64,000 nt of DNA from Fistularia commersonii (GCA_037954325.1 JBBMNZ010000013.1:6683501-6747500); one strand, 5' to 3'. Counted from the first letter of the stretch, positions 1 through 13,886 are shown. Program-made: numbers and translations. The notes: a model not told the origin generated them from the letters alone.

Positions 1-780
1 TGGAATAACAGAGCCAGCCAGAGGAAATGACATGCTGATCACAAGAGGTTTCGCTCACTATCTGCCTGCTGGGGTGTTGAGATGTGATAACTGATTTTCC
101 GCTCAAACTCAAGAACTCATGTCAATGTACAGGAGGTAATTTCGGTGTCACTTGAGAAGCACATGTTAAGCACGGGTTAATTAGCAAAGTCTGAGCTGTG
201 CTACCGACTGTATCAAAGTTCATGGACACTGAGCCATCATTGGAGTAAACAGTGCTCTGCTTGTTCATATATATTTAATGTTAAGATGTTTGTGGTCCAT
301 GCTGTTCTATAATCAATTCCTAACTCAATGCTGTTTATGAAGCAAAAGTGATGAGCGAAATATATACATCCATAACTGACCCCATGGGGGACATGAAAAC
401 TAGATTACCCATGAGATTTTTTTTGCCATTCTAGTGTTTGGTAACCAGAAGTGTATTAAAATTAGTAGTAAAAGGCTTACAGACCCTTCCAAATGAGATG
501 AACTTTTGTAAAAGCTATTGTGGTCTTAATGTATTTATTCAGGATATTGGTAACATAACCAGAATAGGCCGCTGAGAGCAATGTTGTCCATCTTTTGCTA
601 CAATGTGTATGATGCCTCTTTACCTTTTGTATTTAGAACACAATACCTTTTTCTAATTAGCGCCACAAATGGACATTAGGATGTCTCATTCCAAGTTTAT
701 TTTCATAAAAAAAGCATCATGTATGTAACTACGCACTGTGTAAATAACTTGTACCTCTATTTATTTTTATTTTATAAAAA

Positions 781-880
781 CCTGTACATGCTCCGAGCCA
801 GGAGCTCTCATTGCAAAATTTCACCGTGCCTGCACAATGACAATTAAAAATTTTGATTCTTAATTCTTGATTCTTCACAT
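781..880 (+). repeat. LINE/SINE-type 3' tail fragment
   Basis: The stretch ends in a polyadenylation-like GACAATTAAAAA followed by short ATTCTTGATTC-type repeats. The same layout (GACAATAAAA, then CCTTGAATCC repeats) recurs near 4.3 kb. This is how truncated non-LTR retroposon tails look in fish genomes. The family is not certain. Confidence 0.4.
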
Positions 881-3800
881 GATGTTGACTACGCCTCTAG
901 AAATTTGCAATTGTTGTATTTTTTTAAATTGTGAAAATTAACCAACAATCACAACTGCTTAGATCTTTACTTTCACACAGTATGGACCCAAATACATATA
1001 TGCCTGTGTTTTGTATACATGTTTTTACATATTTAAAGCATTGTCTTAATTAGTTTATTTTGTCAGACATATATTTATATCTAATATTTAGATAATTTAA
1101 TGTTTTTTTTCCCATTTTTTTCAGATAATCAGATTTTTGATTTATTTATTTTATTTTGGTTCCATCGTTTATTTTACAATTTTACACAAGATGATAAACA
1201 TTTTACACTTTGTAAAACACACGAGAATACATTGGCTGACATAAACGACGTTGTGGATGTATATCATAAATAAGGGTCTTCCCAAAAAGCTATGAACATT
1301 CTCTTTTTGCTCCTCTGTCTCCCATTTCGGGTCTTCCCACCAATGTTTTTGTAGAATACAGATAAACCACTGCCTTCTTCCTGTATGTTTATGTCACTCC
1401 TGCATAAAGACTTCCTCCACTGGGAAAGTGGTGCGGGTGCTGCCTGCTTGCCTTTGTGTCTGGTAGCAGTAGTTGTAGGCCAGCTGAGGTATTGTCATTC
1501 TCCGAATGTCATGCACAAGTCAACCATTGATCTCTCACTTTGAAGTGCATTGCTGGAGGACCTGAAAAAGGGGTATATTGAGTGCAAGCTTACAGCCAAC
1601 AGAGGAGGGCGCCCTAAACCATGCAGCGTGCAGTGAGAACCAAATAGATGTCATCCTCACAGACTGGTGCCAGGCTCACAGACTGCTGCAATAAAATTCT
1701 CACTTCATTATCTGAAACAGTCACATCACAAGTCTGTGTCAGGAGGGGAGGGGAAAGAGAAGAAAGGATGAGGGTGGTATGGGGGGCAGGCTTCAGTGGG
1801 TGACACCAGAGTCTGTCTGTATGTGTGCCTTAAAAAAAGCATGTGTGTGTGTGGTTTGGGGGGTGGGGGGTGCAAAACACAATTCCCTAGGACATCATGT
1901 TGACACCTTGATCGACTAAGCTGTGTCTGAAGCACAGCACTCACTGGCTCACTTCACAGGGATGGGAGACTGTATTATGCAGACAAGGCTAATATTAGAT
2001 AAATGGTTTCTATAATGGCTTAATCTGTGAAAGCCCATCAGGGTTTGCTGTGAAAGAAAAAAGCTGTTTTACACCTCATTATGAGAAATCATCATTATAA
2101 CTACAAATATTTGATCATTTCAGTCTGGCAAAGTAACGAATGTATCTTAATATAATGAAAATATAATGCATTTGCACGGCTTTGTATTATTTGAAAATGA
2201 TTCATGAATAATTGGATGCACTTGTGGTGTTTTCTGGAGTTATATAAGGTCATAATTAAAATTGCAGCGGTCACGTTAAATGGAATAATCTTCATTTGAA
2301 TTTGGTCAAAAAATGTTTTCGGATTCTCCATGTTTCTTGTAATGCTTTAACAAGGATTGATTTGTTACATACTTAACCAGGATGCAGATAGCCAGGAGCC
2401 CATTGTCTGTGAGGATGCAGAGATGAAATTCTGGCAGCTGGTGTCCCCTTATCTTCCCATGTACAGCCAATAAATCAATATCAAATCTAAGGAACAGGAA
2501 GCCAGATGGCCTTCCCACAACCCACTACGCCGGGGTGCTCTCAGAGCCTCTGTGGCTACTGTACCATCGGTGCGTGCAGCCTTCCTTTGAAGACATACAC
2601 ATTCAACAAGCAGCTCAATGAATGACTAAAGGGAACAAATAAGCTATTACGACTGCTCAAATCAGTGTTTGTGTTTCCATCCACATCAAAGGTTTCGGTT
2701 TGTTTGATATGCAGCCCCCACACCTTGATCTGAGCCATGTACAGGTAGAAAGGGAGGAGCAGTCTATTGAGAAAAGAGAGGATCATGTGGTTGCTTTTCT
2801 CAGCCCTGGCTCGAGGGTAGCTGACCCAGACGAAGGGTCTGGTGGTGTCTCTAGTTCCCCAGGGAGCTATTGCTTCTTACACCAATCTCTTGACACATTA
2901 TTTATTAGGTGGCCTATTGATTTTATGCTTTTAAGTTGTCGTCGAAAAAAAGAAAAATAAATAATATGCATCTTACATGTATGCTCGGAAGTGATTTGAC
3001 AACTGATGGCAGTGATGAAGAATGAACGGTGGCGGTCTGGGAGTAAGGTCGGTTGAACCACTTGCCTAAATATATCCTGCCAATCTCATCTTGATTTCTG
3101 TGTAGGCCAGGGGTCAGGTTAAACAGTAGTTTGATTGAATGGCTGTTCACAGGCCTGTGTGAAATGCCAGCTCTATTGCAATGTGGGAGCGGTAAGAGGG
3201 GTGGGGGGCTTTTCTGGCCTTTGTGTGGCCCACAGTCTTAGAGGTCTAAGAGCACGGATCCATTGTTAGAGGCTGACCAGCCAGCCCCTCTCAGACTCTC
3301 CTTTGCTATGCTTTGTCTCGAGCAGCGTGACCATTTCCTTCATCCAGGTCAGGACAGGGTCATGACTTTGGACACTACTCTTCCCTGTCTGTCTGTCTGC
3401 CTGACTTGCATATTCATGGAATCGTATAACGGCCAGACATATGAACTGCTGTCACATAAGTAATAAAAATGTCTACTTCCGGAAGCACTTTCGATTCATG
3501 AATGAAGTTTTTCAACACCGGGCTGTACTTCGTAAATTTTGTAAACCGGCCTGTAATTCATAAATAACATAATTTGTATGCTAAGTAATGCCTGTCTTAT
3601 CCCTTTTTCCCATACATTGAGCTGAGATAACCTCTTAGATGCCCTAAAGTGTCCAAGTTATGCAACAGAAAAGGTTTAGAAGAGCGAACAGCACCCTCCT
3701 TCTATCCCCCAGGCTGGACCTGCCTTATCATGGCCTGGTCATCACAGTGATAAGAAGAGGAAAGGCCAAAGGGCCATAAGGAACACTGTGCATGGTTCAG

Positions 3801-4009
3801 GTCAACAGTGTGAGGAGGCTGGACTCAAAGGGGACAAGAATATTATCTGATAAGAATCACCAAGTTCTTTTGATGTGGGAAGGGCTGATCGTGGGCTACA
3901 GGGTGTCATGCTGGGTGGACGAGCAGAACGACATGGCAGGTACAAACAAGTGAGCCCTTGAAGATTATCTGGCCTGAGCATATTTACACAGAGACGACTG
4001 GAACGTCTG

Positions 4010-4049
4010 ACACACACACACATACACATACACAGACACACACACACAC
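4010..4049. repeat. (CA)n microsatellite
   Basis: An imperfect CA tract with CATA interruptions. It generates a spurious Cys/Val-rich reading frame on the minus strand. Confidence 0.9.
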
Positions 4050-4254
4050 GTAAAACAATTTGGTTCACCTATGGATATCCCAATGGACAGCAGTCTTGAC
4101 ATACATTCTAGATGATTCAGGTTTCTATATAGTGAATGGGTTAAATCAATAAGAAACACAAAAAAAATGTCTTGTCCAGCCATAAGTATGTAACCACCGC
4201 AAACATACTTGAATATCACAGTGTATTTCAATTTTTTTTTTTTGCTCTTCTATT

Positions 4255-4375
4255 AATTTTTCATTATGGCTCGAACCGGACCTGAGTGCAAATTTTGTAC
4301 CACATACTGTAAGATGTGCTGGTATGACAATAAAAGTTCCATGAATCCTTGAATCCTCAAATCCTTGACTCCTTG
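4255..4375 (+). repeat. Retroposon 3' tail with CCTTGAATCC repeats
   Basis: The segment runs through a short unique body into ATGACAATAAAAG and then imperfect TCCTTGAATCC repeats, ending near 4375. It is organised like the tail at 781-880 and may be the same or a related LINE/SINE family. Too short for clade assignment. Confidence 0.45.
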
Positions 4376-7026
4376 TCCTTAGTGTTTGGTCTCATGAGTC
4401 ACTGATTAATAGTCATCATGTGGAGGCCAGACAGAACCTGGGGCTGCAGAGCAAGCTGAGACCTGAACCAAATGCCACTGTCTCGCCCCAGGGCAAGATG
4501 GACATTTTTTTTTTTGGCCTGAGGTGGCTGCGTGTGTGTCTGCGCTAGTGTGGGGGGTCAAGCTGCCTTAGAGTTTGTGTCCTTGGTTTCCTCTTAGCAA
4601 CTTAACTTAAACACCATATACTAAAAAGCTGAATAGAAATGTGTGTCAATTTGGGCTGGCCAGAGTATCAATAAGATTGGTAATGATTTTTAAAACAAAA
4701 AACTTGTATCATGCATTATAGATATTGCGTTCTAAATATAGAGTAGAATCAATAGATTTGAATTATATATCACTGTCTGGTACATCTTGAATTTTTTTTT
4801 GAAATTGCATACATTTCTTTGTTGCTTACTGTCTTTTTCTTTTCCGTATATTCTAATTGTGTGGTATTAAAATCATGAGGAAAAGCGTAGTGCAAACTGA
4901 AATACAATCACCTTTAAAAGATCATGAAATTCTCACAGGGGTTTAGGAAGAACTGGAAATTTGGTGCATAGTCACATTTTACTTGCATTTTGGACAAAAA
5001 GGGCTGAGAGATCAGAAAGTGACAAAGCATCGACGGATGGACTAAAAATGTACTATATGTTTTTATAGTATAGTATTATTATTTATTTGCACTTCAGTCT
5101 AAGACACATTTAGGGGAAGGTATCAGTGACCTAGTGCATCCACGATCCTATTAAAAGAATTAAGATGTGAAGGGCCTTCATTATTAGCTCTATCTCCTGA
5201 AGGACATCAAAGGGCCAAGCCATGTGAGAGTGCAGCTGCCCCAATGGTGTGAGTTTCTCCTCTTTCACTCCAGAAGAACTTGTTTGTGTTTAGGATGTTT
5301 ACTGATCCCAGGAAAGACAAACAGTTCCCTTCTTGTTTGCTGGTACCATGGTTCAAACAGGGAGCCTCGGTCCTTTCTGTGTCAGGATGTGTTGTATTGT
5401 TTGGCCTATGTTTATCTTGTCTCTCTTCCCATCACTTCCAGGTCTTCGTCAGGAGCCAATAAAATTCTGTGCTGTGAATTACGACTTGACCAAAAAAAGA
5501 GGGGAAAATCCAGCATTATAAAACAACACATTTCCCTACCGTGAATTTTAAAGTACTTTCAGTGCTTCCTTTCTACTCTACATGTAGAGTTACCTGTCCC
5601 AATTTCAACCAAGTGAGCTACAATACCGAACTGAAACACATGATGTCACTCTTTCTCAAATTTGCTCCCAACAGGGCCCTGAGATCTCACTTCCTCATAC
5701 TCAATAGTGTTGACAAGTTGCTGTAGGCAGTGTTTGTGGCTCAATGTATCTTTCTCTGATAGCAAAAACGTGTCCCAATGACAAAAAAAAAAAAAACAAA
5801 CCAGAAAATCAAGACCCTCTGTCTTTTGTGATATAGCCCCATCAAAGTAGCTTCTCGGAAATATCAGTTTTCCCCTTTTCAGTCAAAATGTATAGTGTTT
5901 TTTCTTGGCTACACTGAATTTCATACTATTTTTATATTTGTTGCAAATGTATGGTTTTGCAATAACATTAATTTGGGTTTGACTAGGCTCCTAAACAAAC
6001 ATATAATTTGGATAGCGATTCGGTTAATGATGGCTAATGAATATGCCCATTACCCTGTTATTTGGGCTATTGGCCAGGAAAGAAAGTGGTTTCTAATCAT
6101 TATATATCACAATATACTGAATTTAATCTTATAGGCAGACTGAAAAAATGCTGCCTCAGTTCCTGTTTGTTTGATAAAAATAAATTAATTGATATCTGTA
6201 TTGCCACCAGGGAGAGTCTCATTTTCTTAGCTTGCATCAGCAAATGTCACGTTGTTTCCTTCCACAGCTATAAATCCTAGGGGAAACACATTTTCAGAGT
6301 GAGGTTTTATGGCACATGGACTTCCCTTCCATTCTGCAGGGGGTATGCTACTTAACACCGTTCGTGTGTCACAGCCCTTTTAACTGGCACAGTCCTAAAT
6401 CAGTACTTCTCATTCAACCTTATTCTGGTATCCTCATAACTCCTTTTGATCATTAATGAATGCTGGCATGATGCCTAGCAAATCCATTTTCATCATTTAT
6501 GAAACTGATAAGAATTTCAATAGAATATCAGATGACATTTGAGACAAGTCTGATACCATTTCAACTTGTAATTTCATGATACATAAAGTGATCTGCTGTA
6601 AATCATTATAATTAATTCATAAGTGATTATTATACAACTTACTGTGTAATCTGCATTACCTTACATTAAGCTTTACAAAATATACATCTGAGGTTGCAGT
6701 GACCACATTAACAAACTTGCAAAACTGCATGGAGGGTCATATAGTTATGTACTGTGTACTATATGCACTGTGTTTTATATCATTGTTTCATTCGGATTTC
6801 ATCAACAGTATGAAAAGACATACACATAATCAATACATTGGAGAACAATGTGTGTATTATGTCATTCAGTCTAAAACAAAGGCTATGATATTAATTATAC
6901 TTTTATAAAGATTGTAATTTTGCATATTTAAACTTAGGAAAGATCATCACTATTTTTAATACTGGTTATTTGGCTGATGGAGTAGTCAGGAAAGGGAAGT
7001 GAAGGCTAATAAAAGCGGTTTCAATT

Positions 7027-8190
7027 TGTGAGCAGCAGTATGGTTGAAAGCCAAGGAAGAGCATAAAACATGCAACGTTTGCATTGAGAGAGTTGATGAG
7101 GATATACAGAGAAGGTCAGAACAAGTTGAATTGCATCTTTGTGAATTTAGAGAAAGTGTACGACAGAGCATCAAAAGAAAAGCTGTGGTATAGGCTTAGG
7201 AATGGAATTACAGAGAAGTATGAGAGTGGTCAAAAATATGAACAGCATGAGGGTAGCATCACAGAGGTGAATTATGAAGTAGGAGTTATACATAGGTTGA
7301 AGGTGGAAAGGGGACTGAATCAAGGATCAGCTCTGAGCCCCTTCTTGCTCGGTATAGTGATGGAAAGGCTAAAAGATGAGGTCAGAAAGGAGTCTCCATG
7401 GACTATGGTGTTTGCAGATGACATTGATATATGTAGTGTAAGCAGGGAGCAGGTTGAAGAGAACCTGGAGACATGGATATATGCTCCGGAGAGAAGAGGA
7501 ACGAATGCCAGTTGCAGCGAGACAGAGTCCATGTGTGTAAATGAAAATGAACCATTTGGAACAGTGATGTTGTCAGGAAAGGAGGTGAGACAGGTGCAAG
7601 GGTTTAAATATTTAGGGTCAACTGCTCAGAGCAACAGGGATTGTGGAAAAGAGCTGAAGCAACAAATGCAGGCAGGGTGAGGTGAGGGGGTAGAGTTTCA
7701 AGGGTTATCTGTGACAGAAAAGTATCAATAAATGAGAAGGGAAAGGTTTAGAATTTGATTTTGGGACCCGCCTTTCTGGGTGTCTTAGAGACAATAGCTC
7801 TGACCAAAAGAGCTGGAGGTGGCAGTGCTGGAAATATTAAGATTGTCTTTCTGAGAGACAAGGATGCAAAAGATTAGAAAAGAGCGCATCAGAAAAACAG
7901 CCACGGTAAGACATGTTTGAGACAAAGTCCGAGTGGGGAGATTGAGATGGATTGGGTGTGTGAAGGGGAGAGAGTGAGTATATTGGTTGAAGGACATTTG
8001 AGATGGAGCTGTCGGGGAGGAGGAAAAGGGAAGAGCAAAGGGAAGATTTGTGGAGGGTGTGAAGGAAGACATGCAGTTAGTGGGTGTGACAGAGGAAGAT
8101 GCAGAAAGAAGATAGGGTTAGATGGAAGCATGTGATTTGCTGTGGCAGCCCTTAATTGGTGAGAAGCAGAAAGAAGAAAGTGTACAGTAT
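7027..8190 (+). mobile_element. Decayed non-LTR retrotransposon (RTE-like LINE), reverse transcriptase part
   Basis: An open frame at 7084-7680 shows reverse transcriptase signatures: a VNLEKVYDR block, the QGSALSPF block, and a FADDI box (the YxDD catalytic motif), followed by FKYLGSTAQSN typical of fish LINE ORF2. The match continues upstream to about 7027, where an in-frame TGA breaks it. Downstream of 7680 it goes on in shifted frames to an ICCGSP-like end near 8150, the usual C-terminal end of these elements. No endonuclease domain is visible, so the copy is 5' truncated, and frameshifts, stops and an internal loss make it inactive. The clade (RTE-like) is from memory of similar elements; presence of reverse transcriptase is much surer than the clade. 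Confidence 0.85.
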
Positions 8191-9430
8191 TTCTGGGGTG
8201 GCAGGCGGAAAAAGGAAAAAAAAAAAATCTGAGAAAATATAGCAACTTATTTCAATGACAGTGCACACTACAACTTAAATGATAAACATCAATTAACATG
8301 ACATCCAGTATATCTGTTATAATGAAAATAAGTATCATACAGCAACAGTACTGGATCAGGATAATTTCATTGCTCAAGTGATGAAATGTGTGTCATGTGG
8401 TGGCACAGTGGTGCAGTGGTTAACACTTCCGCCTCACGGCAAGAGGGTCCCATGTTTGATCCCAACAGGAGGCCTTTCTGTGTGGAGTCTGCATGTTCTC
8501 ACCATGTCTGCGAGCATTTCCTCCGGGTTGACGAGATGAGATGTACTTCAATGATTCTCCAAGAACGTACAGTAGGAATTCATCATTAGTTTTCATCCAA
8601 ATTTTCGTTCAAATTGTTTCAGTGCATATTATTCTTTAATAGGTTTGCATATTTATGCAGAAATTATATGTCATTTCAGTCTTCATTTTAGAATTTATCC
8701 CACAACATTAAGCTTACAAAAAATGGGAGTAACACACAAAATGTCATATCAATGATGGAACTGCAGATGGTATTCAAAATATTTCAGAATCTATTGTATA
8801 CAAATATTTTTACCTCCACCTTTTTACATTTGGACTCAAGGTGTGTCTCATGTCACTGTAACATCCTCAGGGCTTGTGAGACTCAAGTTTCCTCATATTT
8901 TTTGCATCTGTTAAATACAGGACCAGCAAAATATTTGCATATAATAATAATAACGTGTATAAATATTTACCAGAAATCACATCACAGCGGTTGCCACTTT
9001 GACTGAATGTTAAGTTTCTGGAGATTGTGTACAGTGGCGCATAAACTGGTAGTGCCAAGACAAAATGCTCCCCCCTGTGTGTGGCCTATCCTGCTGTCCA
9101 TAACATCAGCATTTGCCCATTCTATGCTACTCACAACAATCTTGCTGAGGATAAGGAGAAAAAGCCTAATCCACGCCTCATAAAAGCTCCAGTATGCCCA
9201 TAAATTCTTATGGTTATAATATTATTAACACAGTCAATTCATTGAGTGACGGAGGATATATTCTAAAATCATTGACTTCTTTATTTCTTCATTTCCACAC
9301 TTCATTACCCCTCCCAGAACTTTTACAATATTTTAAGAGTGTGATCGCTCATATACAATTTAAAACTGACCTTTTGGTCATAAAAGTGTAATGAACGACC
9401 ACTAATGTCTTGATGGCAAATGAACAGGCG
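8191..9430. other. Noncoding stretch upstream of the lnx promoter
   Basis: No exon recognised. It holds one tRNA-like repeat fragment (8398-8545) and then AT-rich DNA up to a GT microsatellite and the CpG-rich lnx promoter. Confidence 0.6.
8398..8545 (+). repeat. tRNA-like dispersed teleost repeat, 5' half
   Basis: The segment starts GTGGCACAGTGGTGCAGTGG, giving an A-box-like TGGTGCAGTGG, then a degenerate B box (GTTTGATCCC), then CTTTCTGTGTGGAGTCTGCA and CATGTTCTCACCATGTCTGC. I recognise this as a very common teleost interspersed sequence. The tRNA-like boxes suggest SINE origin. The 3' half is missing here; a matching 3' half occurs near 48.4 kb. Confidence 0.6.
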
Positions 9431-9436
9431 ATGTCG

Positions 9437-9474
<38 letters not shown>
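9437..9474. repeat. (GT)n microsatellite at the edge of the lnx promoter
   Basis: A nearly pure GT tract less than 100 bp upstream of the CpG-rich lnx 5' exon region. Confidence 0.9.
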
Positions 9475-9476
<2 letters not shown>

Positions 9477-9479
9477 TCC

Positions 9480-9822
9480 TTAGCTTTCTGCGTGCGTGTG
9501 CGCGCGTAATCCTCCCCGTGCTCAACGTCTCCTCCTGTTCGCTCTTCTCAAGTGTGTTTGCTCGAAACTGGGAAAGTCGCCCAGCCCCCCTCCTTCCCTC
9601 CCTCCCTCCCCGCAGGTCCAACTACACCTGGGATACCGAGTTGTCATCGTCCAGCGGCAGCGATGCGGGCAAAAATGTCGATAAACTCAAGGCGAGGACG
9701 AGACTAGACATTTTTTTTTGTTGTTTCGTGGTTATTTTTTTTTAGAGTTTTATTATCTGTTTTATTTCGTTCTGGTTTAGCCAGCAGTAGGTTAGCCGCT
9801 TCCGGGACAAACCTTCACACAG
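9480..9822 (+). promoter_or_regulatory. CpG-rich promoter and probable 5' untranslated exon of lnx
   Basis: From about 9.48 kb base composition switches to CpG-rich in an otherwise AT-rich region, with no TATA box. A good splice donor (CAG|GTAAGA) at 9822/9823 marks the likely end of a noncoding first exon. An ETS-like CCGCTTCCGG lies at 9796-9805. The next good acceptor before the lnx start codon is at 13886, which would give a 4.06 kb first intron. The transcription start itself cannot be placed from sequence. Confidence 0.5.
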
Positions 9823-12800
9823 GTAAGACGAGTTTCGGTCTCGACTCGGGCAAATTATGTTCATGTGTGTCAATAAATATTGCGTAAAGCAGTTTGTGGC
9901 TTTCGGGGCTTTAATAATCCCCGCGTTAGCACTCACATGTATTTTTAGAGGTTCAATTCGGTTAGAAAAGCACCGTTGGAGTTAGCGTGCTCGGGACGAA
10001 CGGCTATTGACGTTAGCTCTTTCAGGTAACGTGCTGTAGGTGAGTTGAGCACCCGCATGGGACCACAATGGTCCCGCCGACATCTTACCCATGTGCTTTA
10101 TCTTTTATTGCCCCTTTTGTCGTGTGGATCCATCACATTCGTGTGGTGATAAGAACCAAACCCTCCGCTATGGACTGACATTCGAGGGGACAGTGAGTTA
10201 TTTATGGTCCCCACGGTGAGAACACAGGTCATCTGAGCAGGATGGAAAGTTCCCTCACATGTCTCAATTAGCTGGCCTTTTCAGGTATTCCAGACTGCTC
10301 AGTATAATTGTAAACAATAACATGGTATTTGTCCCACACTTCTCAACGCTTTTTACTTCTACAGTGTAACACTGTTTAAATTCTGTGGATTTGTCTTCTG
10401 GGATTGTAACGCAAAGTAAATTGACATCCAGAATTTGATTATTTCAAGTCATCATCTCAAAGAGCTCGAGTCCACGGCTTCTTCCAGCACCTATAAGGCT
10501 GCCTTCACCACTTTTGCTGCAGTTTATCATCCTGCTTGTTTTTTGATTGTACTTGGGTGGTTTTAAACAGCGTGATTCTACCTTGGGCTGCCTTTTTTTG
10601 ATCTAGCAGCTGCACATCGGCTTATGATCTAAAATTAGTGCTGCTTGAGCTATTTTTAGTGTGAATAATCGGGAAGTTAAAGTGCAGTTCAGTGAAGATG
10701 AGAGACAATGTAAAGTTTAACACCTACGTTAGCAAAGTCGGTCATCTGCTAATTAGTAATGAATTTCTCCCATATATGGCTGGTTTCAAATTACTTGTGA
10801 CCCTTAAAATGAGGAAAGAGCCTCTATTTATGAAATACTGTTCTTTGCAAGAATTTCATGACTGATAAGCTGGGTCATGGGTGGTATGTTTGAGTCCACC
10901 TTCATATTTACAGACTAGCACACAGCATGGTGCTTAGTTGTACTGTGTGCTTTTGAGAGAAAAAAAAATGCACATATGTCGCTTTATTTAAAGTGGTGGA
11001 TTTTGAGTATTATTACCATTGTGGTACCTCATACTCATACACTGACATTTCAATTGTTTTTACAAAACAACTATCAGTTGAAGACGTGGACATTTTAATC
11101 CATTCTTACAGTGTTATTCATACCTTTTAAAATGTAAACTGAGACAGGCACGAGCTTCTACTTAATCATGTCTTACTCAAACATGGGGCGTCTCGGCAAT
11201 AATATGACTGATTTTCCATTGCTGGTGATGAGTAATTATACACAGACGTAAAGGTGTTATAGACAACGCACCACCTGTCTTGCTGACTCAGGAATTTGTC
11301 AACCACAACCTTGTTTACTGTGTTTGCTGATAATATGGCAGCACATATGACTAACTCATTTTAACCATCAAAGAAAGCTATTCAGCTGAGCTATGAACTA
11401 CACCTCAGATAATCCTCCGTGAGCCCGAAGGGACAGCATTTGGCTGGAGTCATTTCCCTAGAAAGCCCAGACTGTCACATGAATACAAGGAATTTGATTT
11501 GGATATGGCTGGACTAATGAAATGCCTGTATCCTGCTTTGTGAAAAACATACTTCACCCTAATAATATTGGATAAAGAGGAAAAACAGCTGGAACTCATA
11601 TGACAGGGAGAGAAGAATATAAAGGTGTGAAAAGACAAGAGGGAAATCTGCAAAAATGTGAATCAATGTGCCGTAGTTAATGAAAATAATTTTTTTAGAA
11701 GATCTGTTTGGAGTCACACCACTTTAACTTTAAACAGTGCAGATGTTGATACATGACAATGCTACTTCAAAATATAAATTAAGTATAATGTCAACCCAAA
11801 TTATTCTTGTTTGCACTGCAGTTTGATGGAATGTGGTTAATAAATATTATAAAATTGTAATAAACATGATGACGCTGAGGACCTGTACATAAGGAAGTTT
11901 TCTCCAAATGGGCCTCCTTAAATCATGACTACTACTGTACTATGACATCACAACTGACTATTAAAGTTGGTTTGGTGATCATGTTGCAGTAACCTCTCGC
12001 TGTAATCTTCTTGCATCTATCAGGCCAAAACCCAATGATAGACAACTGTGACATCAGTGAGCACTGAGGGGAGTCAGACTTGAGCTGGTGGTTATGAACT
12101 CTCTGGAACTCTCTACTAACCACCTTAAATCCTCTCAAAGGAAGAAGCAACAGGACACATTTTCCTAATTTTATGCCTGCCAACCACCCACCTGAATGAA
12201 GGTTATATTTGCCTTGCTTTTTCATAATCAGTCAGTCAAGAGCACACACTCTTAACACGTGTTACGATGGTATTGGCCTTGATCATTAATGATATCGGTA
12301 CATTTATGTTCACTGATAGACATGGGTCTTTCAACAACAGTCTTTGGCAATCTGCTTATAAATAATTTTTAATTTTTGTGGTTAAAATCTCCTTTTTGTG
12401 AAGAAGGGTAACATTCTCCATGTGAAGTAGTAGGTATGTAATAGTAAGAAAGTATGCAAGATAGAGAAATTTGGATTGGCTTCATCACTTTCCTGGGAGA
12501 CATGTTCACAAACTTGAAACCATTCTATAATGCATACAATGAGCTAAAGATTCTTTTTTTTCATCCTCTGTGATGAAGGCAGTGACATGAGTGCACACTC
12601 CATGTCAATTGTTAGATCATACCCCATCATGTTTAAAAAGGTCAAACAATGGGTTGAAAAAGAAACAGTGGTAGAAGTAAAATATTACCGGAAATCTTAA
12701 AAACATGCTGTTGTAAGAAGCAACATGAAAGTCTTCTTATTCTCAGTATACTGCGTTATTTTTCTTGTTTCACTATCTGCAACTATGTAATGTTGTATCC

Positions 12801-13886
12801 AAATATACTGTAGTACAGCCCTCTAGCAGTGCATTCCTTTCTGTGCCACAGGATCCAAGATCCCTATCCATTACAGGGTATCACTTCTACAGAGTAAAGA
12901 AATGTGGCTTGTGTGACCGCAGCTATTGTGTGCGCCAATGGACACATATCTGTAACCAGACTGGGTGTGTTTTCAGTCAGTCAGTTAATAGTCGTATACC
13001 TGTGCGGCATCAGCAGTCCCCACATACTCAGAAACACACTGCCACTCCTCTCTCCAGCTGAGCTCCGCTCTGCCTACTTCTACCAGTTGGCCTCTGCATT
13101 CCTTACACCAGTTCGGCCAGAGCTTTTACACATCCACACACCTTCAGACTATCTGTAGCCTAACATACATACACACAGTCAGATGGTGATGGTGTACAAA
13201 GGAGGCTGGGCTCTGGTTTCATTCAGAACAGTAGCTGTTATGTTAGTCTAGTGTTTTTGTACTGTGGCTACTGTCGACTTGACAACATACTATTTATCTT
13301 TGGTGAGTACCACAAAGGCAGCACTTCAAAATTTATTTGAAATCTCTCCAGATATGTATATCATCGTATTTTAATGTGTGTTCACTTATGTTTATTCTTA
13401 TTTGAACAACGCAATTATGTAATTTTGTTCTCCCATCTGTGTTTTAAGTGGTTAATAGTTTCCCTAAAGAATGTATTCCTAATCTGCACCCCTCCACATG
13501 AGGGGGAATTAAAGAAGATTATGAACTGCTCAAAGAGATGGAGGCCACTGCTTATTGGCTGCAAGAGACCACTGGTGATAGGAGTTGCATTTCTTTCCTG
13601 TTCATTCAAACTGACTCTTATCGTACCATTTCTTTTTTCTTTTCTATTGGCAGAGTTTTAACTTAAGTCTATTTTCTCCCTCCCCATTTCACAGCATTTA
13701 GTTATTTCAGTAGAGTTTGCAGTGACTTTTTAGCTGAGATGACAAGCTCCTTTGTCCCTCAGGAAACTGACTTTTGGGAAACATCTGCAGCTTTCTGCTT
13801 TGTAGATATGTCATTTTCTGTCAACTACAGTTTCACAGGATATTTTCATCCCTACATTAACTCTAACTGTGCTTCTCTTTCACCAG
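9823..13886 (+). other. Probable first intron of lnx, no gene seen
   Basis: Bounded by GTAAGA at 9823 and TTCTCTTTCACCAG ending at 13886. The first 200-300 bases stay CpG-rich; the rest is AT-rich. No exon, RNA gene or clear mobile element was recognised inside. The call depends on the 5' exon being correct. Confidence 0.45.

Larger units (their letters stand above)
1..7026. other. Gene-poor flank, no coding exon recognised
   Basis: I see no convincing exon on either strand. Open frames here are short, lie in AT-rich or CA/GT-rich DNA and match no family I know. The stretch contains two retroposon-like 3' tails and a CA microsatellite, listed separately. It lies upstream of the lnx promoter, so distal regulatory DNA is possible but cannot be shown from one sequence. 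Confidence 0.6.

Noticed and set aside
5224..5544. 106-codon plus-strand frame upstream of lnx
   Set aside because: Overlapping frames of similar length occur on the same strand, with no domain and no coding-like pattern.
9349..9745. Frames across the lnx promoter on both strands
   Set aside because: They run through the GT microsatellite and CpG-rich leader; His-Thr or Val-Cys repeats show they are not coding.
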